DNA of 42,090 nucleotides from Candidatus Poribacteria bacterium. Its GTDB lineage: Bacteria > Poribacteria > WGA-4E > WGA-3G. A model generated the notes under the pieces. The model did not search any database and was not told the origin of the DNA. It saw only the letters and a list, made by a program, of their open reading frames with translations. The DNA lies in NCBI GenBank assembly GCA_022827185.1, contig JAJDTM010000050.1, forward strand, positions 68,743 through 110,832, read 5' to 3'. A program made the translations under genes and the position numbers. This document shows positions 8,251-16,763 of this stretch, in pieces; the first letter of the stretch is position 1, and each line of letters begins with the position of its first letter.

Positions 8251-8862
8251 ATGAGAATCCTAAGCAGTTTAGTCGTTCTGCTCATCGGCGTTACAGGGTG
8301 TGCCGTGCTAAGCCAACTGAACCAGGCTGTTGAAGAGATCGCTCCGTCGCGCCTCACCTGTGCATCAAACCCGGAATTCGTAGACGGGAATCTGGAGACG
8401 GAGAGCGAATTCGCAGTGAATGGCTTCGTCCGAAAAGCGTATCAAGTCTTTGTCCAGGAAACCCCAAGGCGCTCCAATGCGCACAGGCGTTATATGACGC
8501 AGCTTGAGGGAAATCGCCGAACAGAAGCGATCATCAAACTCGATGCCCTGACTTATGTCTCCTACGTGGAAGTCTATCCAGCATCACCGCGCATTCCGAA
8601 TTTCGCGATGATGACAACAACCGATGATCCACCCCGTTTTGATGTCGCCTTTGAGCGCGTATCCGACAACCAGCATCGGGACATAGAAGGCATGAAACCG
8701 GTTCGCTTTCGTATCCAGCGAGAAGTCCTTTATCTGCGGATGAGCGCGGACGGGATTGAGGATAGACAGAATTCTGTCCGAGGTGAAAACTCAGTCGTTG
8801 AGATCCCGCTAAAAGGTGCTGCGATTCGCGAGGTCAAATTTTTCGGTAGACAGTCCCTTTAA
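8251..8862 (+). CDS. Lipoprotein of unknown function, paralogue 1
   Basis: This 203-aa protein has a signal peptide and a lipobox VTGC (Cys17), so it should be anchored in a membrane. An AGGAGAAAG ribosome-binding site precedes the ATG. The mature part contains SRLTC, then a central stretch with TEAIIKLD and YVEVYPAS, and ends in IPLKGAAIREVKFFGR. The next gene (8942-9571) matches all these landmarks in the same order, so the two are tandem duplicates. The pattern of a predicted beta-rich domain with 'IKLDxxxYxxYVEVYPAS' recalls galactose-binding/discoidin-like folds, but this is only a guess. I do not recognise a named family. Confidence 0.8.
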   Translation: MRILSSLVVLLIGVTGCAVLSQLNQAVEEIAPSRLTCASNPEFVDGNLETESEFAVNGFVRKAYQVFVQETPRRSNAHRRYMTQLEGNRRTEAIIKLDALTYVSYVEVYPASPRIPNFAMMTTTDDPPRFDVAFERVSDNQHRDIEGMKPVRFRIQREVLYLRMSADGIEDRQNSVRGENSVVEIPLKGAAIREVKFFGRQSL

Positions 8863-8941
8863 ATGAACTGCAGGCGCGCTTTACGAACAACCGGGGCAAA
8901 CTTGTGGGTGCATCAAGCACTCTTTCTAAGGAGAGAGCATC

Positions 8942-9571
8942 ATGAAAAAGAGACGGACGCGCTATAACTTTGGACATCGATTGAAAACGTCCTTTTATGC
9001 GGTAGGAGCGGTATTGATTTTCTGTATGGCAGGGTGCGCTATCCTGCAAGAAGCACCAACCGTCGAAATTCCGGCTTCGCGTCTCACGTGCGATCGAAAC
9101 CCTGAGATGGTAGATGGCGACTTAAAAACAGTTGGTGCCTTTTCCGCACAAGGAACCATTAAAAAAGAATTTGTTACAAGAAAAGGGAAAAATGTATATT
9201 TGCCTCAACAGTACCAGCGTCAAGTGGAAGGCACTCTCAAAACCGAAACGCTGATTAAACTGGACACGCCCAGTTATATTAAGTATGTTGAAGTCTATCC
9301 GGCATCAACCATCCGTAATCTGATTTTAGATGCTGCAGTAAAACCGTCGAATGGGGGACTTTCGTTTGAGGCAGTAGCGGATAAACGCGGCATAAAAGTG
9401 GAGGGCACATTGCCAGTCAGATTCCAGATCGAACGGGAAATTCTCTATTTACGATTAACAGCAAATGCACTTGAGGACCCGGAAAACGTCCGACACGACG
9501 ATGAAGAGAAGAAAATGTGGATTCCGCTCAAAGGTGCTGAGATTCGCGAAGTCAAATTCTATGGACGATAA
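8942..9571 (+). CDS. Lipoprotein of unknown function, paralogue 2
   Basis: This 209-aa lipoprotein has a longer basic N-terminus, a hydrophobic helix and the lipobox MAGC (Cys32). AAGGAGAG lies just upstream of the ATG. Shared landmarks with the gene at 8251 are SRLTC, NPE-VDG, TLIKLD, YVEVYPAS, PVRFQIERE-LYLR and IPLKGAEIREVKFYGR. The middle loop is divergent and more lysine-rich. The spacer between the two genes is 79 bp with no terminator, so they are likely co-expressed. Function is unknown. Confidence 0.8.
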   Translation: MKKRRTRYNFGHRLKTSFYAVGAVLIFCMAGCAILQEAPTVEIPASRLTCDRNPEMVDGDLKTVGAFSAQGTIKKEFVTRKGKNVYLPQQYQRQVEGTLKTETLIKLDTPSYIKYVEVYPASTIRNLILDAAVKPSNGGLSFEAVADKRGIKVEGTLPVRFQIEREILYLRLTANALEDPENVRHDDEEKKMWIPLKGAEIREVKFYGR

Positions 9572-9581
9572 TAAAAACCGC

Positions 9582-9610
9582 TTGACTTTTGTTTGATGAC
9601 ATTATACAAT
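9582..9610 (+). promoter_or_regulatory. Sigma70-type promoter upstream of phoH
   Basis: TTGACT at 9582-9587 and TACAAT at 9605-9610 are spaced by 17 bp and lie just after the stop of the second lipoprotein gene. The leader to phoH would be about 170-215 nt. It holds a possible 19-codon reading frame (9626-9685, without a visible ribosome-binding site) and a second, weaker promoter-like pair, TTGACT at 9697-9702 and TAGGTT at 9720-9725. Confidence 0.55.
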
Positions 9611-9772
9611 ACAAATAACTGCATAATGCGTCCTGCAAACGTGCGTGTGAAAATTAGTGATGGCACGGTGCTGGAGTTTGCGTAACCCCTGAAAATTTGA
9701 CTTTTTTTATCAATTGTGTTAGGTTAAACGGCGTATACACGGAAAACTTGCGAGTCTCCCCTATAAAAAATT

Positions 9773-9788
9773 GGAGGATTAGAATCTG
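9773..9788 (+). promoter_or_regulatory. Ribosome-binding site that points to a CTG start for phoH
   Basis: GGAGG at 9773-9777 is followed after 8 nt by CTG at 9786, in frame with phoH and just downstream of an in-frame stop (9780-9782). The annotated GTG at 9834 has no ribosome-binding site. Starting at the CTG adds 16 residues and leaves no alternative ATG, GTG or TTG at suitable spacing. Confidence 0.5.
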
Positions 9789-9833
9789 CAAAAACAAGAA
9801 TCAAAGGGTGTTCCCATACAGAGCAACGCTGAA

Positions 9834-10802
9834 GTGCAAGCCCTCTTCGGACAAAGCGATGCCTTCTTAAAGGTCATTGAAGGCAATTTCGATGTGCGCG
9901 TTGTTTTGAAAAGCGACAATATCGCTGTCATTGGTGAAAACGTCACCGAGGTTAACCGGGTGACAACGGTTATCGAATCACTGCTTCATCGTATCCGGAA
10001 AGGAGAGCGCATTGAGGTAACCGATGTTAACTATGCGATCCGCGCATCTGGAGTCGGTGAACAAGATACCTTCGGTGGAACCGGAGCCGAGTCTATTCCG
10101 GTATTCTCAAAACGCGGGGTCATTCGTCCGAAAACTGCCGGTCAGAGGAGGTACGTTGAAGCCATCAAACATAACGACCTCGTTTTCGGTATCGGACCAG
10201 CGGGCACAGGGAAGACTTATCTCGCCATGGCAATGGCTGTCTCTGCGCTCAAAAGTGGGCAGGTAAGTCGTATCATCTTGACACGACCCGCCGTTGAAGC
10301 CGGTGAAAAACTCGGTTTTTTGCCCGGTGACATCGCAGACAAGGTGCATCCCTATCTGCGTCCCTTATACGATGCACTCTACGATATGATGCCACCGGAA
10401 ACACTTGACAAATACATTGAGCGTAATGTTATTGAGGTAGCACCGATCGCTTTCATGCGAGGTAGGACACTCAACAATTCGTTCGTTGTCCTTGATGAAG
10501 CACAAAACGCCACTATTGAACAGATGAAAATGTTTCTAACCCGCCTCGGTTTTGACTCGAAAGCCGTCGTCACGGGCGACATTACACAGACAGATCTGCC
10601 GACACACAAAGTCTCAGGACTCGCAGATGCGCAAGAAGTACTTTCAGGCATCAAAGGCATTGAGTTCATCTATTTTTCAAAGGTTGATGTCGTGCGGCAT
10701 GAACTCGTCCAACGTATCGTTGAGGCTTACGAACAGGTGTCACCACACAATCAGAGGCGGAACGGCGTAGACCCATCAGATGCGTCTGACATAGAAGAGT
10801 AA
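9834..10802 (+). CDS. phoH: PhoH family ATPase
   Basis: This 322-aa (338 if translated from CTG at 9786) cytoplasmic P-loop ATPase is related to the helicase core of RecD/UvrD-type enzymes. The N-terminal KH-like part (residues 1-75) precedes a Walker A motif GPAGTGKTYLA (near 121-131) and a Walker B region FVVLDEAQNAT. In many bacteria phoH sits directly before ybeY, as here (5-bp gap), and the pair is linked to RNA metabolism and ribosome maturation. The start is uncertain: the GTG at 9834 lacks a ribosome-binding site, whereas a GGAGG sits 8 nt before an in-frame CTG at 9786. Confidence 0.95.
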   Translation: MQALFGQSDAFLKVIEGNFDVRVVLKSDNIAVIGENVTEVNRVTTVIESLLHRIRKGERIEVTDVNYAIRASGVGEQDTFGGTGAESIPVFSKRGVIRPKTAGQRRYVEAIKHNDLVFGIGPAGTGKTYLAMAMAVSALKSGQVSRIILTRPAVEAGEKLGFLPGDIADKVHPYLRPLYDALYDMMPPETLDKYIERNVIEVAPIAFMRGRTLNNSFVVLDEAQNATIEQMKMFLTRLGFDSKAVVTGDITQTDLPTHKVSGLADAQEVLSGIKGIEFIYFSKVDVVRHELVQRIVEAYEQVSPHNQRRNGVDPSDASDIEE

Positions 10803-10807
10803 CCGTT

Positions 10808-11296
10808 TTGATTCGCGTTACGAATACGAGTAGCAACACAACCTTTGACGTAGAAGTGGTTCACAACGCAGTGCTCGCAACTTTAAAAGCACATAACGCA
10901 GAAGCGTGTGAAGTTAGCGTTCTCTTAACAGATGATGCTGACATTAAGCATCTTAACCGCGACTATCGAGGGATTGATGCACCGACGGATGTGCTGGCGT
11001 TTGCGATGCGTGATGGCGAAGACGGTGATGTAAACCCGAACCTACTCGGCGATCTCGTTATATCCCTCGAAACCGCATCGCGGCAAGTAGCGACAGGCGA
11101 CCCATTTAGCGCAACTCATAGCAGCCTTGAAACCGGAAAACAAGAGATAACTCACGACAGTCTTGAAACTGAAGTCGCGTTACTCGCTGTACACGGTGCC
11201 CTACATCTGCTTGGATACGATCATCAAACACAAGCGGAAGCCGCAGTTATGTTTGAGAAGCAGAAAGCCATTTTCAGTCTATTGCAGGCACCGTAG
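10808..11296 (+). CDS. ybeY: Endoribonuclease YbeY, 16S rRNA maturation factor
   Basis: This 162-aa protein contains the family's metal-binding signature HGALHLLGYDH near residues 130-140, whose three histidines bind zinc, and the upstream core LNRDYRGIDAPTDVLAF. YbeY acts in the cytoplasm in 16S rRNA 3' processing and ribosome quality control. It starts with TTG, 5 bp after the phoH stop, so translation probably depends on coupling. A loop of about 30 residues between GDLVIS and the HGALH motif is longer than usual. Confidence 0.95.
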   Translation: MIRVTNTSSNTTFDVEVVHNAVLATLKAHNAEACEVSVLLTDDADIKHLNRDYRGIDAPTDVLAFAMRDGEDGDVNPNLLGDLVISLETASRQVATGDPFSATHSSLETGKQEITHDSLETEVALLAVHGALHLLGYDHQTQAEAAVMFEKQKAIFSLLQAP

Positions 11297-11350
11297 CACG
11301 ATTGTTCGCTAACTTTAGAGCACCAGTTTACAGGGGGTGTAATTTTACGT

Positions 11351-12628
11351 TTGGACGACCTAGACTTAGTCATCAAACTCGTTAGCTTAGGGATACTCTT
11401 AATTCTCAGCGCGCTGTTTTCAACGGCTGAAGCGTTGCTTGCCCGATTAACACGGGACGACATTCTCAAGTTCGCTGAAGAAGGCGGCAAACGTTACGAG
11501 GTTTTAACATCACTGCTGCACCACCCGCGCCGTTACTCGTTGACCATTATCACGGCAAAAACGATCCTGATCGTGGCAGGTGTCACGGTGTTTATGACGT
11601 TTTGGGGCAATAAATACCCTCTCGCAAACGCAGCCCTCGCAGTCGCCTGTTTTGTCGTCTTTACTGAATTGTTTCCCAAAAATTATGTACAAGGTAGCAC
11701 TGGGGTGGCAACCATCCGAGCACTCAGTGTCCTCCGCGCCGTCTATTGGTGTGGATTCATTGTTTTAATCCCCTTAAATTTCCTCGCCAACCTCATCGTC
11801 CGTATCTTCGGTGGCAAAGTCACGTCCGCGCAAGATACACTCGTATCGCCAGAAGTTTTAGAAACACTTGATAACGTCGCCGACAGTCAAGAACTCTTAG
11901 AGCCGGATGACCGAGAAATGATCTCCCGGATCTTAGATCTACCGGATAAAGTTGCCCGAGAAATCATGGTCGCCCGAACCGATATGATCTGTCTTGAGAT
12001 TGCAACGCCTGAAACTGAAGTGTTACAGACAGCAATCACCTCTCGGCACACGCGTATTCCGATATATGAAGAAACCATTGATCAAATTGTTGGGATCCTG
12101 CACGTTAAGGATATGTTGGATTATTGGGCAAAAGGCAAGTTAGTTAACCTGGAAGAACTTATCGTCGATCGAAGTCCTTTCTTCACACCGGAGAGTAAAA
12201 ATATCTCAGAACTTTTCCGGGAACTTCGCGAGCACAAACAGCACATCGCGATCGTTGTAGATGAATACGGCGGTACCGCTGGCATCATAACACTCGAAAA
12301 CATCATCGAGGAAATCGTCGGTGAAATCCAGGATGAAGATGAGATAGACGAACAGGATGACTACATTGAGATCGCACCAAATACCTATTCAGTTGATGCA
12401 AGGCTGAATCTTATTGAATTGAACGAAAAACTCGGGACTGAACTCGAGGCAGAAAATATTGATACAATCGGCGGGTTCGTCGTAGACCACCTTGGTCGCG
12501 TGCCTGAACAAGGGACCAAATTTACCTACCGCGGCATCCGCTTCACCATATTTGAGGCAGATGAACGGCGCATCCAGCGGATTTATATTGAGATGCCAGA
12601 GATCAATGGTAACGATGATTCGTTTTAA
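11351..12628 (+). CDS. CorC/HlyC-type membrane protein (DUF21 + CBS pair + CorC_HlyC)
   Basis: This 425-aa protein starts at a TTG preceded by an AGGGGGTG ribosome-binding site. Residues 1-165 are the DUF21 membrane domain with about four helices (for example LGILLILSALFSTAEALLA). A tandem CBS domain pair follows at about 190-335, with VAREIMVARTDM and the conserved IVVDEYGGTAGIITLENIIEEIVGEI. The C-terminal CorC_HlyC domain spans about 345-420. Members are proposed to be CNNM-like Mg2+ transporters whose CBS domains bind ATP-Mg. The order phoH-ybeY-corC-like is a common bacterial gene order, which supports the call. Confidence 0.93.
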   Translation: MDDLDLVIKLVSLGILLILSALFSTAEALLARLTRDDILKFAEEGGKRYEVLTSLLHHPRRYSLTIITAKTILIVAGVTVFMTFWGNKYPLANAALAVACFVVFTELFPKNYVQGSTGVATIRALSVLRAVYWCGFIVLIPLNFLANLIVRIFGGKVTSAQDTLVSPEVLETLDNVADSQELLEPDDREMISRILDLPDKVAREIMVARTDMICLEIATPETEVLQTAITSRHTRIPIYEETIDQIVGILHVKDMLDYWAKGKLVNLEELIVDRSPFFTPESKNISELFRELREHKQHIAIVVDEYGGTAGIITLENIIEEIVGEIQDEDEIDEQDDYIEIAPNTYSVDARLNLIELNEKLGTELEAENIDTIGGFVVDHLGRVPEQGTKFTYRGIRFTIFEADERRIQRIYIEMPEINGNDDSF

Positions 12629-12670
12629 GCAACGCATCGTCCTGCACAAATGCGAAAAATTGGTATTAAT

Positions 12671-12700
12671 TTGACAAAGCCCATTAGAATAAGGTATAAT
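12671..12700 (+). promoter_or_regulatory. Consensus sigma70 promoter of tRNA-Pro
   Basis: TTGACA (12671-12676) and TATAAT (12695-12700) are both perfect consensus hexamers separated by 18 bp. The predicted start is about 6 nt before the tRNA. recO follows 39 bp after the tRNA and may be read from the same promoter. Confidence 0.85.
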
Positions 12701-12712
12701 TAAACACAAGAA

Positions 12713-12787
<75 letters not shown>

Positions 12788-12826
12788 TTCTATCCCTTCA
12801 GTCATAAAATTTTTATACCTAAAACC

Positions 12827-13591
12827 ATGGCAGCCCAAAAGACTCAAGCGATTGTCATCCGCACCTTTCCCCTTAAAGAATTTCACAAAATCATTACCTT
12901 CTACACGCCTGACTTCGGAAAGGTCAAAGCGGTCGCTCACGGTGTGAAAAGTCCGAAAAGCAAACTCGGGGGGAGTTTAGAACTCCTCAACCACGGGACA
13001 CTCATCTTTCAACACCGCGAGAACCGAGAACTGCAGAACGTCACCGACTTCAGTCTGATTAACGGGTTTGATGCAATTCGCTCCGATTTCACGCGTATCA
13101 CCTACGGATGCTATTTTGCCGAACTCGTAGACAGCATTGCATCAGAAGGGCTCGCGAGTCCTGAAATTTTTGATTTACTCCGAACCACCTATCAATTTTT
13201 AATGCATGCCGACGATGTTCCATTGCTCGCAAGGGGATTTGAAATTAAATTCCTTGATTGTGCAGGCTACGGACCCGAACTCTCGCGGTGTGTACATTGC
13301 GGTTCGGATGTCCAAGAGGCAGCAGCGAACAGGTTCGGCATTGCGTTCAGCGTCCGGTACGGCGGTGTCCTTTGCAGCGATTGTAAAAATCGAGACGGTG
13401 CCGCCTCTACAATCGCATCCGGCAGTTGTGAATTGTTAAAGATGCTTCGGAGGTCTGAGTGGGAACGATTCAACCGAATTCGCGCTTCTGCCCGCAATCA
13501 TCAAGAACTCAAACGTGTACTCGGCAGTTTCATCGAATATCATACAGAACGGAGTTTAAAAAGTCTCAGATTTATTGAGAATGTTTTGTAG
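12827..13591 (+). CDS. recO: DNA repair protein RecO
   Basis: This 254-aa protein has the RecO N-terminal OB fold (residues 5-80; TQAIVIRTFPLKEFHKIITFYTP cut to TQAIVIRTFPLKEF is the diagnostic start, followed by GKVKAVAHGVKSPKS), an alpha-helical middle and a four-cysteine zinc finger (CVHCGS...LCSDC). RecO loads RecA onto SSB-coated single-stranded DNA in the RecFOR recombination-repair pathway. It follows tRNA-Pro after 39 bp. No strong ribosome-binding site is visible before the ATG. Confidence 0.95.
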   Translation: MAAQKTQAIVIRTFPLKEFHKIITFYTPDFGKVKAVAHGVKSPKSKLGGSLELLNHGTLIFQHRENRELQNVTDFSLINGFDAIRSDFTRITYGCYFAELVDSIASEGLASPEIFDLLRTTYQFLMHADDVPLLARGFEIKFLDCAGYGPELSRCVHCGSDVQEAAANRFGIAFSVRYGGVLCSDCKNRDGAASTIASGSCELLKMLRRSEWERFNRIRASARNHQELKRVLGSFIEYHTERSLKSLRFIENVL

Positions 13592-13619
13592 GTATCCTAT
13601 AATATTGGACGTAGCGTCC
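13575..13619 (+). promoter_or_regulatory. Promoter of the TonB-dependent receptor gene with adjacent palindrome
   Basis: TTGAGA (13575-13580, inside the end of recO) and TATAAT (13598-13603) are spaced by 17 bp. Immediately downstream, GGACG-TAG-CGTCC (13607-13619) is a perfect 5-bp palindrome over the expected transcription start. It could be an operator or simply a 5' hairpin. Confidence 0.55.
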
Positions 13620-13674
13620 TCAATAGAGACTACGTACATAAAGCATCAACATTCAGAACGTATCATAAGGAGTC

Positions 13675-16600
13675 ATGAAATTGAAGAATAATAACATATT
13701 TAAAATTTTTAGCAGTCCGTTTGGGCAAACCGCAAACTTTGGTAAAATAACATTTCTCCTAATTGCTGTTGTTCTTCTGACAACAGTAGTTAACTTCTAT
13801 GCTTCTGCTGCTATCACCGGAAAGATTTCTGGTGTGATTACCGCTGAAGCAACAAACGAGCCACTCGCAAACGTCACGGTAACGATCGTCGGGACAAGTA
13901 CCACTGCAACAACAAACGATGCGGGTTACTATGTCATGACGAACATCCGACCGGGTGGTTATGATGTGAAAGTTGAACTGACCGGTTACACTTCCGAAAC
14001 CGTAGAAGGCGCGAAAGTCCTTGCTGGACTCACGACGACCCTCAACTTCGCCTTGAAAACCTCTGAAGCCGTCAGGCTTGAAGGGATAACAGTAACGGCT
14101 ACTAAACCGCTGATTAAAAAAGATGTCACACAAACGACTCGGATTATTGAATCAGAGGATATCGCTGCAATGCCACGCGATACCGTGAACGGCATTCTCC
14201 AAACGCTACCGGGGGTTTCGGTACTCAATTCAACGGGTTCGCTGCATGTTCGTGGCGGTCGGTCGATGGAGATCAAATATCTTATTGACGGTATCCCGAT
14301 CAGTGATCCCATCGGTAGAAGTTTAGGCTTAAACATCAGCGCGAATTCTCTTGAGCAGATGGAAGTTATCACGGGTGGCTTCAATGCTGAACACGGGGAT
14401 GCACAATCCGCTATCGTTAACCTCATTACCAAGGCAGGTTCACACAAATTTTCGGGGCGATTCAGGTACCGCGTCGGACAATGGGGAACACACTACGGTG
14501 ATCCGCTCTACGGTCCCTGGTTGGATCCGGACAATGAATTCCGACCGGTTGCAATTGAACCCTTCAGAGGCATCTTCCTCGGTAAACCCTACGATTATCA
14601 GACCCCTTACCGCGGTGATCCTACCACAGTCGCAGAGTTGGCAGAACGCGAGGGCGATGATCAAATTGTCTTCACTGAAATTGTCCCGGGTGTCTACGCT
14701 GATAGGACAGACAACCCACTTCAACCCGTGATAGATTCCGAAACAGGTGAACCGAGCGTAAATGATGAGACGGGCGAAGTCGTCATGGCACGCCAACCTT
14801 ACAAGGATGCCGACGGCACGGTTATCGACTATGAAAAGAAACAGGTTACTTTGTTAGACGGTTACGTTGTGGATTTAAACCGGTATAGCGGATTGTTCAA
14901 CGATACGAAAAAGTATGATTTGTCTCCGAGCCACATTGGGGAATTCGCACTCAGTGGACCGATATGGGGGAACCGCTTGACCTTCTCCTTTGACAGCCAG
15001 TTGCGGCGTGATGAGAGTTACCTACCGAGTGACGGCGGAACAGGGTATACCCTTCAGGGTAAAATGAAATTTGAAGTAACACCTAACATCAAACTCTACG
15101 CAAGCGGACTGTTCGATCAGCGAGAGAACCGATCTTATGGTGGAAGCCTTCGATTCTGGCCCAGTGCTATTCCGGTGGGAACGAGAGATGCGCGGAGCCT
15201 CTCCTTCCAACTCTCACATAATATCAACTCAGGAACCTTCTACACCTTGACCCTCGGTCAATTCCGGCGTGCTGTTGAGAGTCATCAACCCGATAAAGTG
15301 TGGGATCCGTTAGAAAAAACATTTGATGAAAACGCTTGGGACCCCGAAAAAACACCTCAGCAGAACGAAGAAGAAGGCAGAATCAGAAATCCGCCCCAAC
15401 AGGCGTACAACGATACAACCTACTTCATCGCGGGAGATGACAATTCTTGGACGACTCGCGAGGCGACGACCTCAATATTAAGGGGGAATTTTGCCAGCCA
15501 AGTTACGCCAAACCACTTGATTCAGACAGGTGTTGAATTCTTGGCGTACGATCTCTATAACCTTGGCGCGACAAACTATGGAAGCTCCAACCTCTACATG
15601 GAGTTTTATGATGTCCAACCGCAATCTCTGAGTATGTATGTCCAAGACAAAATGGAGTATGAAGGCATGATCGTCAATGCCGGATTACGATACGACCTGT
15701 ATAACCCGGATGGCGTTTCACCCGCGGACCCGCTCGACCCACTTGAACTCAACGACGATGGCACAATCAAACTCGACAAAGAGACCTATAAAGTCGGGCT
15801 ACCGATCATCAAAGATCCAGTTAAGGCTTCTACGAAACACATGATCGCGCCGCGTCTCGGTATCTCCTACCCGGTGACTGACCGCACGAAATTGCACTTC
15901 ACCTACGGACACTACTACCAGATTCCGCGCGGTGATGATCTCTACGAAAATCTCAGTTTCGATATGCGAGGCGCGATCCGAAGAAGGGGCAACCCCGACC
16001 TAAATCCGGAGAAGACGATTGCTTATGAAGTCGGGATCATTCGACAATTGACCGACGACTTAACGATTGATCTCACTGGGTTTACCAAGGATATTGATAA
16101 GCTTGTCAACAGCGTGCATGTGGACATTACGAACGACTATAGCTATTTCCTTAATGATGAATTCAACGGTGTCACCCACGGGATCTATGGTCGAGTTCAA
16201 GGGTTTGAACTCACGATTCGCAAGTGGCGCACGAGTGGGAATCGCGTCTCTGGATTGCTCAGTTATACCTATTCTGTCGCGAAGGGAAAAGGCTCCAGCC
16301 GAAACTTAGGCTATCTAACTTATTATCGGCAGCAGCCTGATGTAACCGAAAGTCATCCGTTGGCATGGGATCAGCGACATATCTTTTCTGGCACGCTGGA
16401 TATTCAATTGCCTTTCGATGCTGCTGTTAACTTTGTTGGCAGATATGGGAGCGGTTTACCCTATACACCCAATCCAAGAGCACCGATCAAACCCGACATC
16501 AATTCAAAACGTTATCCGTCAACCTACAATGTTGACGCGCTTGTCAGCAAACGGAGTCGGATTGCTGGGTTGACCTACACCCTCTTCGTGGATATTCGGA

Positions 16601-16749
16601 ACATCTTCAATACGAAAAACCTCGACGATATCTTAGATGCGGTGACCTATGACCGATACGGCATTCCGCTGAATAGTCAGAAGCATTCACATCCGCTGTC
16701 ATGGAGTTCGCCGCGGTTGGTCATGATGGGCGTGAGTTTGGACTTTTAG
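13675..16749 (+). CDS. TonB-dependent outer-membrane receptor with carboxypeptidase-regulatory-like domain
   Basis: This 1024-aa protein has a hydrophobic signal segment (about residues 24-45), then a CarboxypepD_reg-like beta-sandwich (about 48-130; GKISGVITAEATNEPLANVTV is its hallmark opening, of which ISGVI...PLANV is the core). A plug domain follows (about 135-255, with LQTLPGVSV, LHVRGG and IKYLIDGIPI), then a long beta-barrel ending in the terminal phenylalanine of VSLDF. Such receptors import scarce nutrients across the outer membrane using TonB energy, so this cell has an outer membrane. The N-terminal extra domain is typical of SusC-type and other oligosaccharide or siderophore receptors; the ligand is unknown. 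No SusD partner follows. An AAGGAG ribosome-binding site precedes the ATG. Confidence 0.92.
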   Translation: MKLKNNNIFKIFSSPFGQTANFGKITFLLIAVVLLTTVVNFYASAAITGKISGVITAEATNEPLANVTVTIVGTSTTATTNDAGYYVMTNIRPGGYDVKVELTGYTSETVEGAKVLAGLTTTLNFALKTSEAVRLEGITVTATKPLIKKDVTQTTRIIESEDIAAMPRDTVNGILQTLPGVSVLNSTGSLHVRGGRSMEIKYLIDGIPISDPIGRSLGLNISANSLEQMEVITGGFNAEHGDAQSAIVNLITKAGSHKFSGRFRYRVGQWGTHYGDPLYGPWLDPDNEFRPVAIEPFRGIFLGKPYDYQTPYRGDPTTVAELAEREGDDQIVFTEIVPGVYADRTDNPLQPVIDSETGEPSVNDETGEVVMARQPYKDADGTVIDYEKKQVTLLDGYVVDLNRYSGLFNDTKKYDLSPSHIGEFALSGPIWGNRLTFSFDSQLRRDESYLPSDGGTGYTLQGKMKFEVTPNIKLYASGLFDQRENRSYGGSLRFWPSAIPVGTRDARSLSFQLSHNINSGTFYTLTLGQFRRAVESHQPDKVWDPLEKTFDENAWDPEKTPQQNEEEGRIRNPPQQAYNDTTYFIAGDDNSWTTREATTSILRGNFASQVTPNHLIQTGVEFLAYDLYNLGATNYGSSNLYMEFYDVQPQSLSMYVQDKMEYEGMIVNAGLRYDLYNPDGVSPADPLDPLELNDDGTIKLDKETYKVGLPIIKDPVKASTKHMIAPRLGISYPVTDRTKLHFTYGHYYQIPRGDDLYENLSFDMRGAIRRRGNPDLNPEKTIAYEVGIIRQLTDDLTIDLTGFTKDIDKLVNSVHVDITNDYSYFLNDEFNGVTHGIYGRVQGFELTIRKWRTSGNRVSGLLSYTYSVAKGKGSSRNLGYLTYYRQQPDVTESHPLAWDQRHIFSGTLDIQLPFDAAVNFVGRYGSGLPYTPNPRAPIKPDINSKRYPSTYNVDALVSKRSRIAGLTYTLFVDIRNIFNTKNLDDILDAVTYDRYGIPLNSQKHSHPLSWSSPRLVMMGVSLDF

Positions 16750-16763
16750 AAGGAAAATACTTA

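Noticed and set aside
9626..9685. 19-codon leader peptide gene before phoH
   Set aside because: No ribosome-binding site and no run of regulatory codons; mentioned with the promoter only.
13986..14447. Minus-strand frame of 153 codons within the TonB receptor gene
   Set aside because: It is fully inside a well-supported gene, with no recognisable protein pattern.
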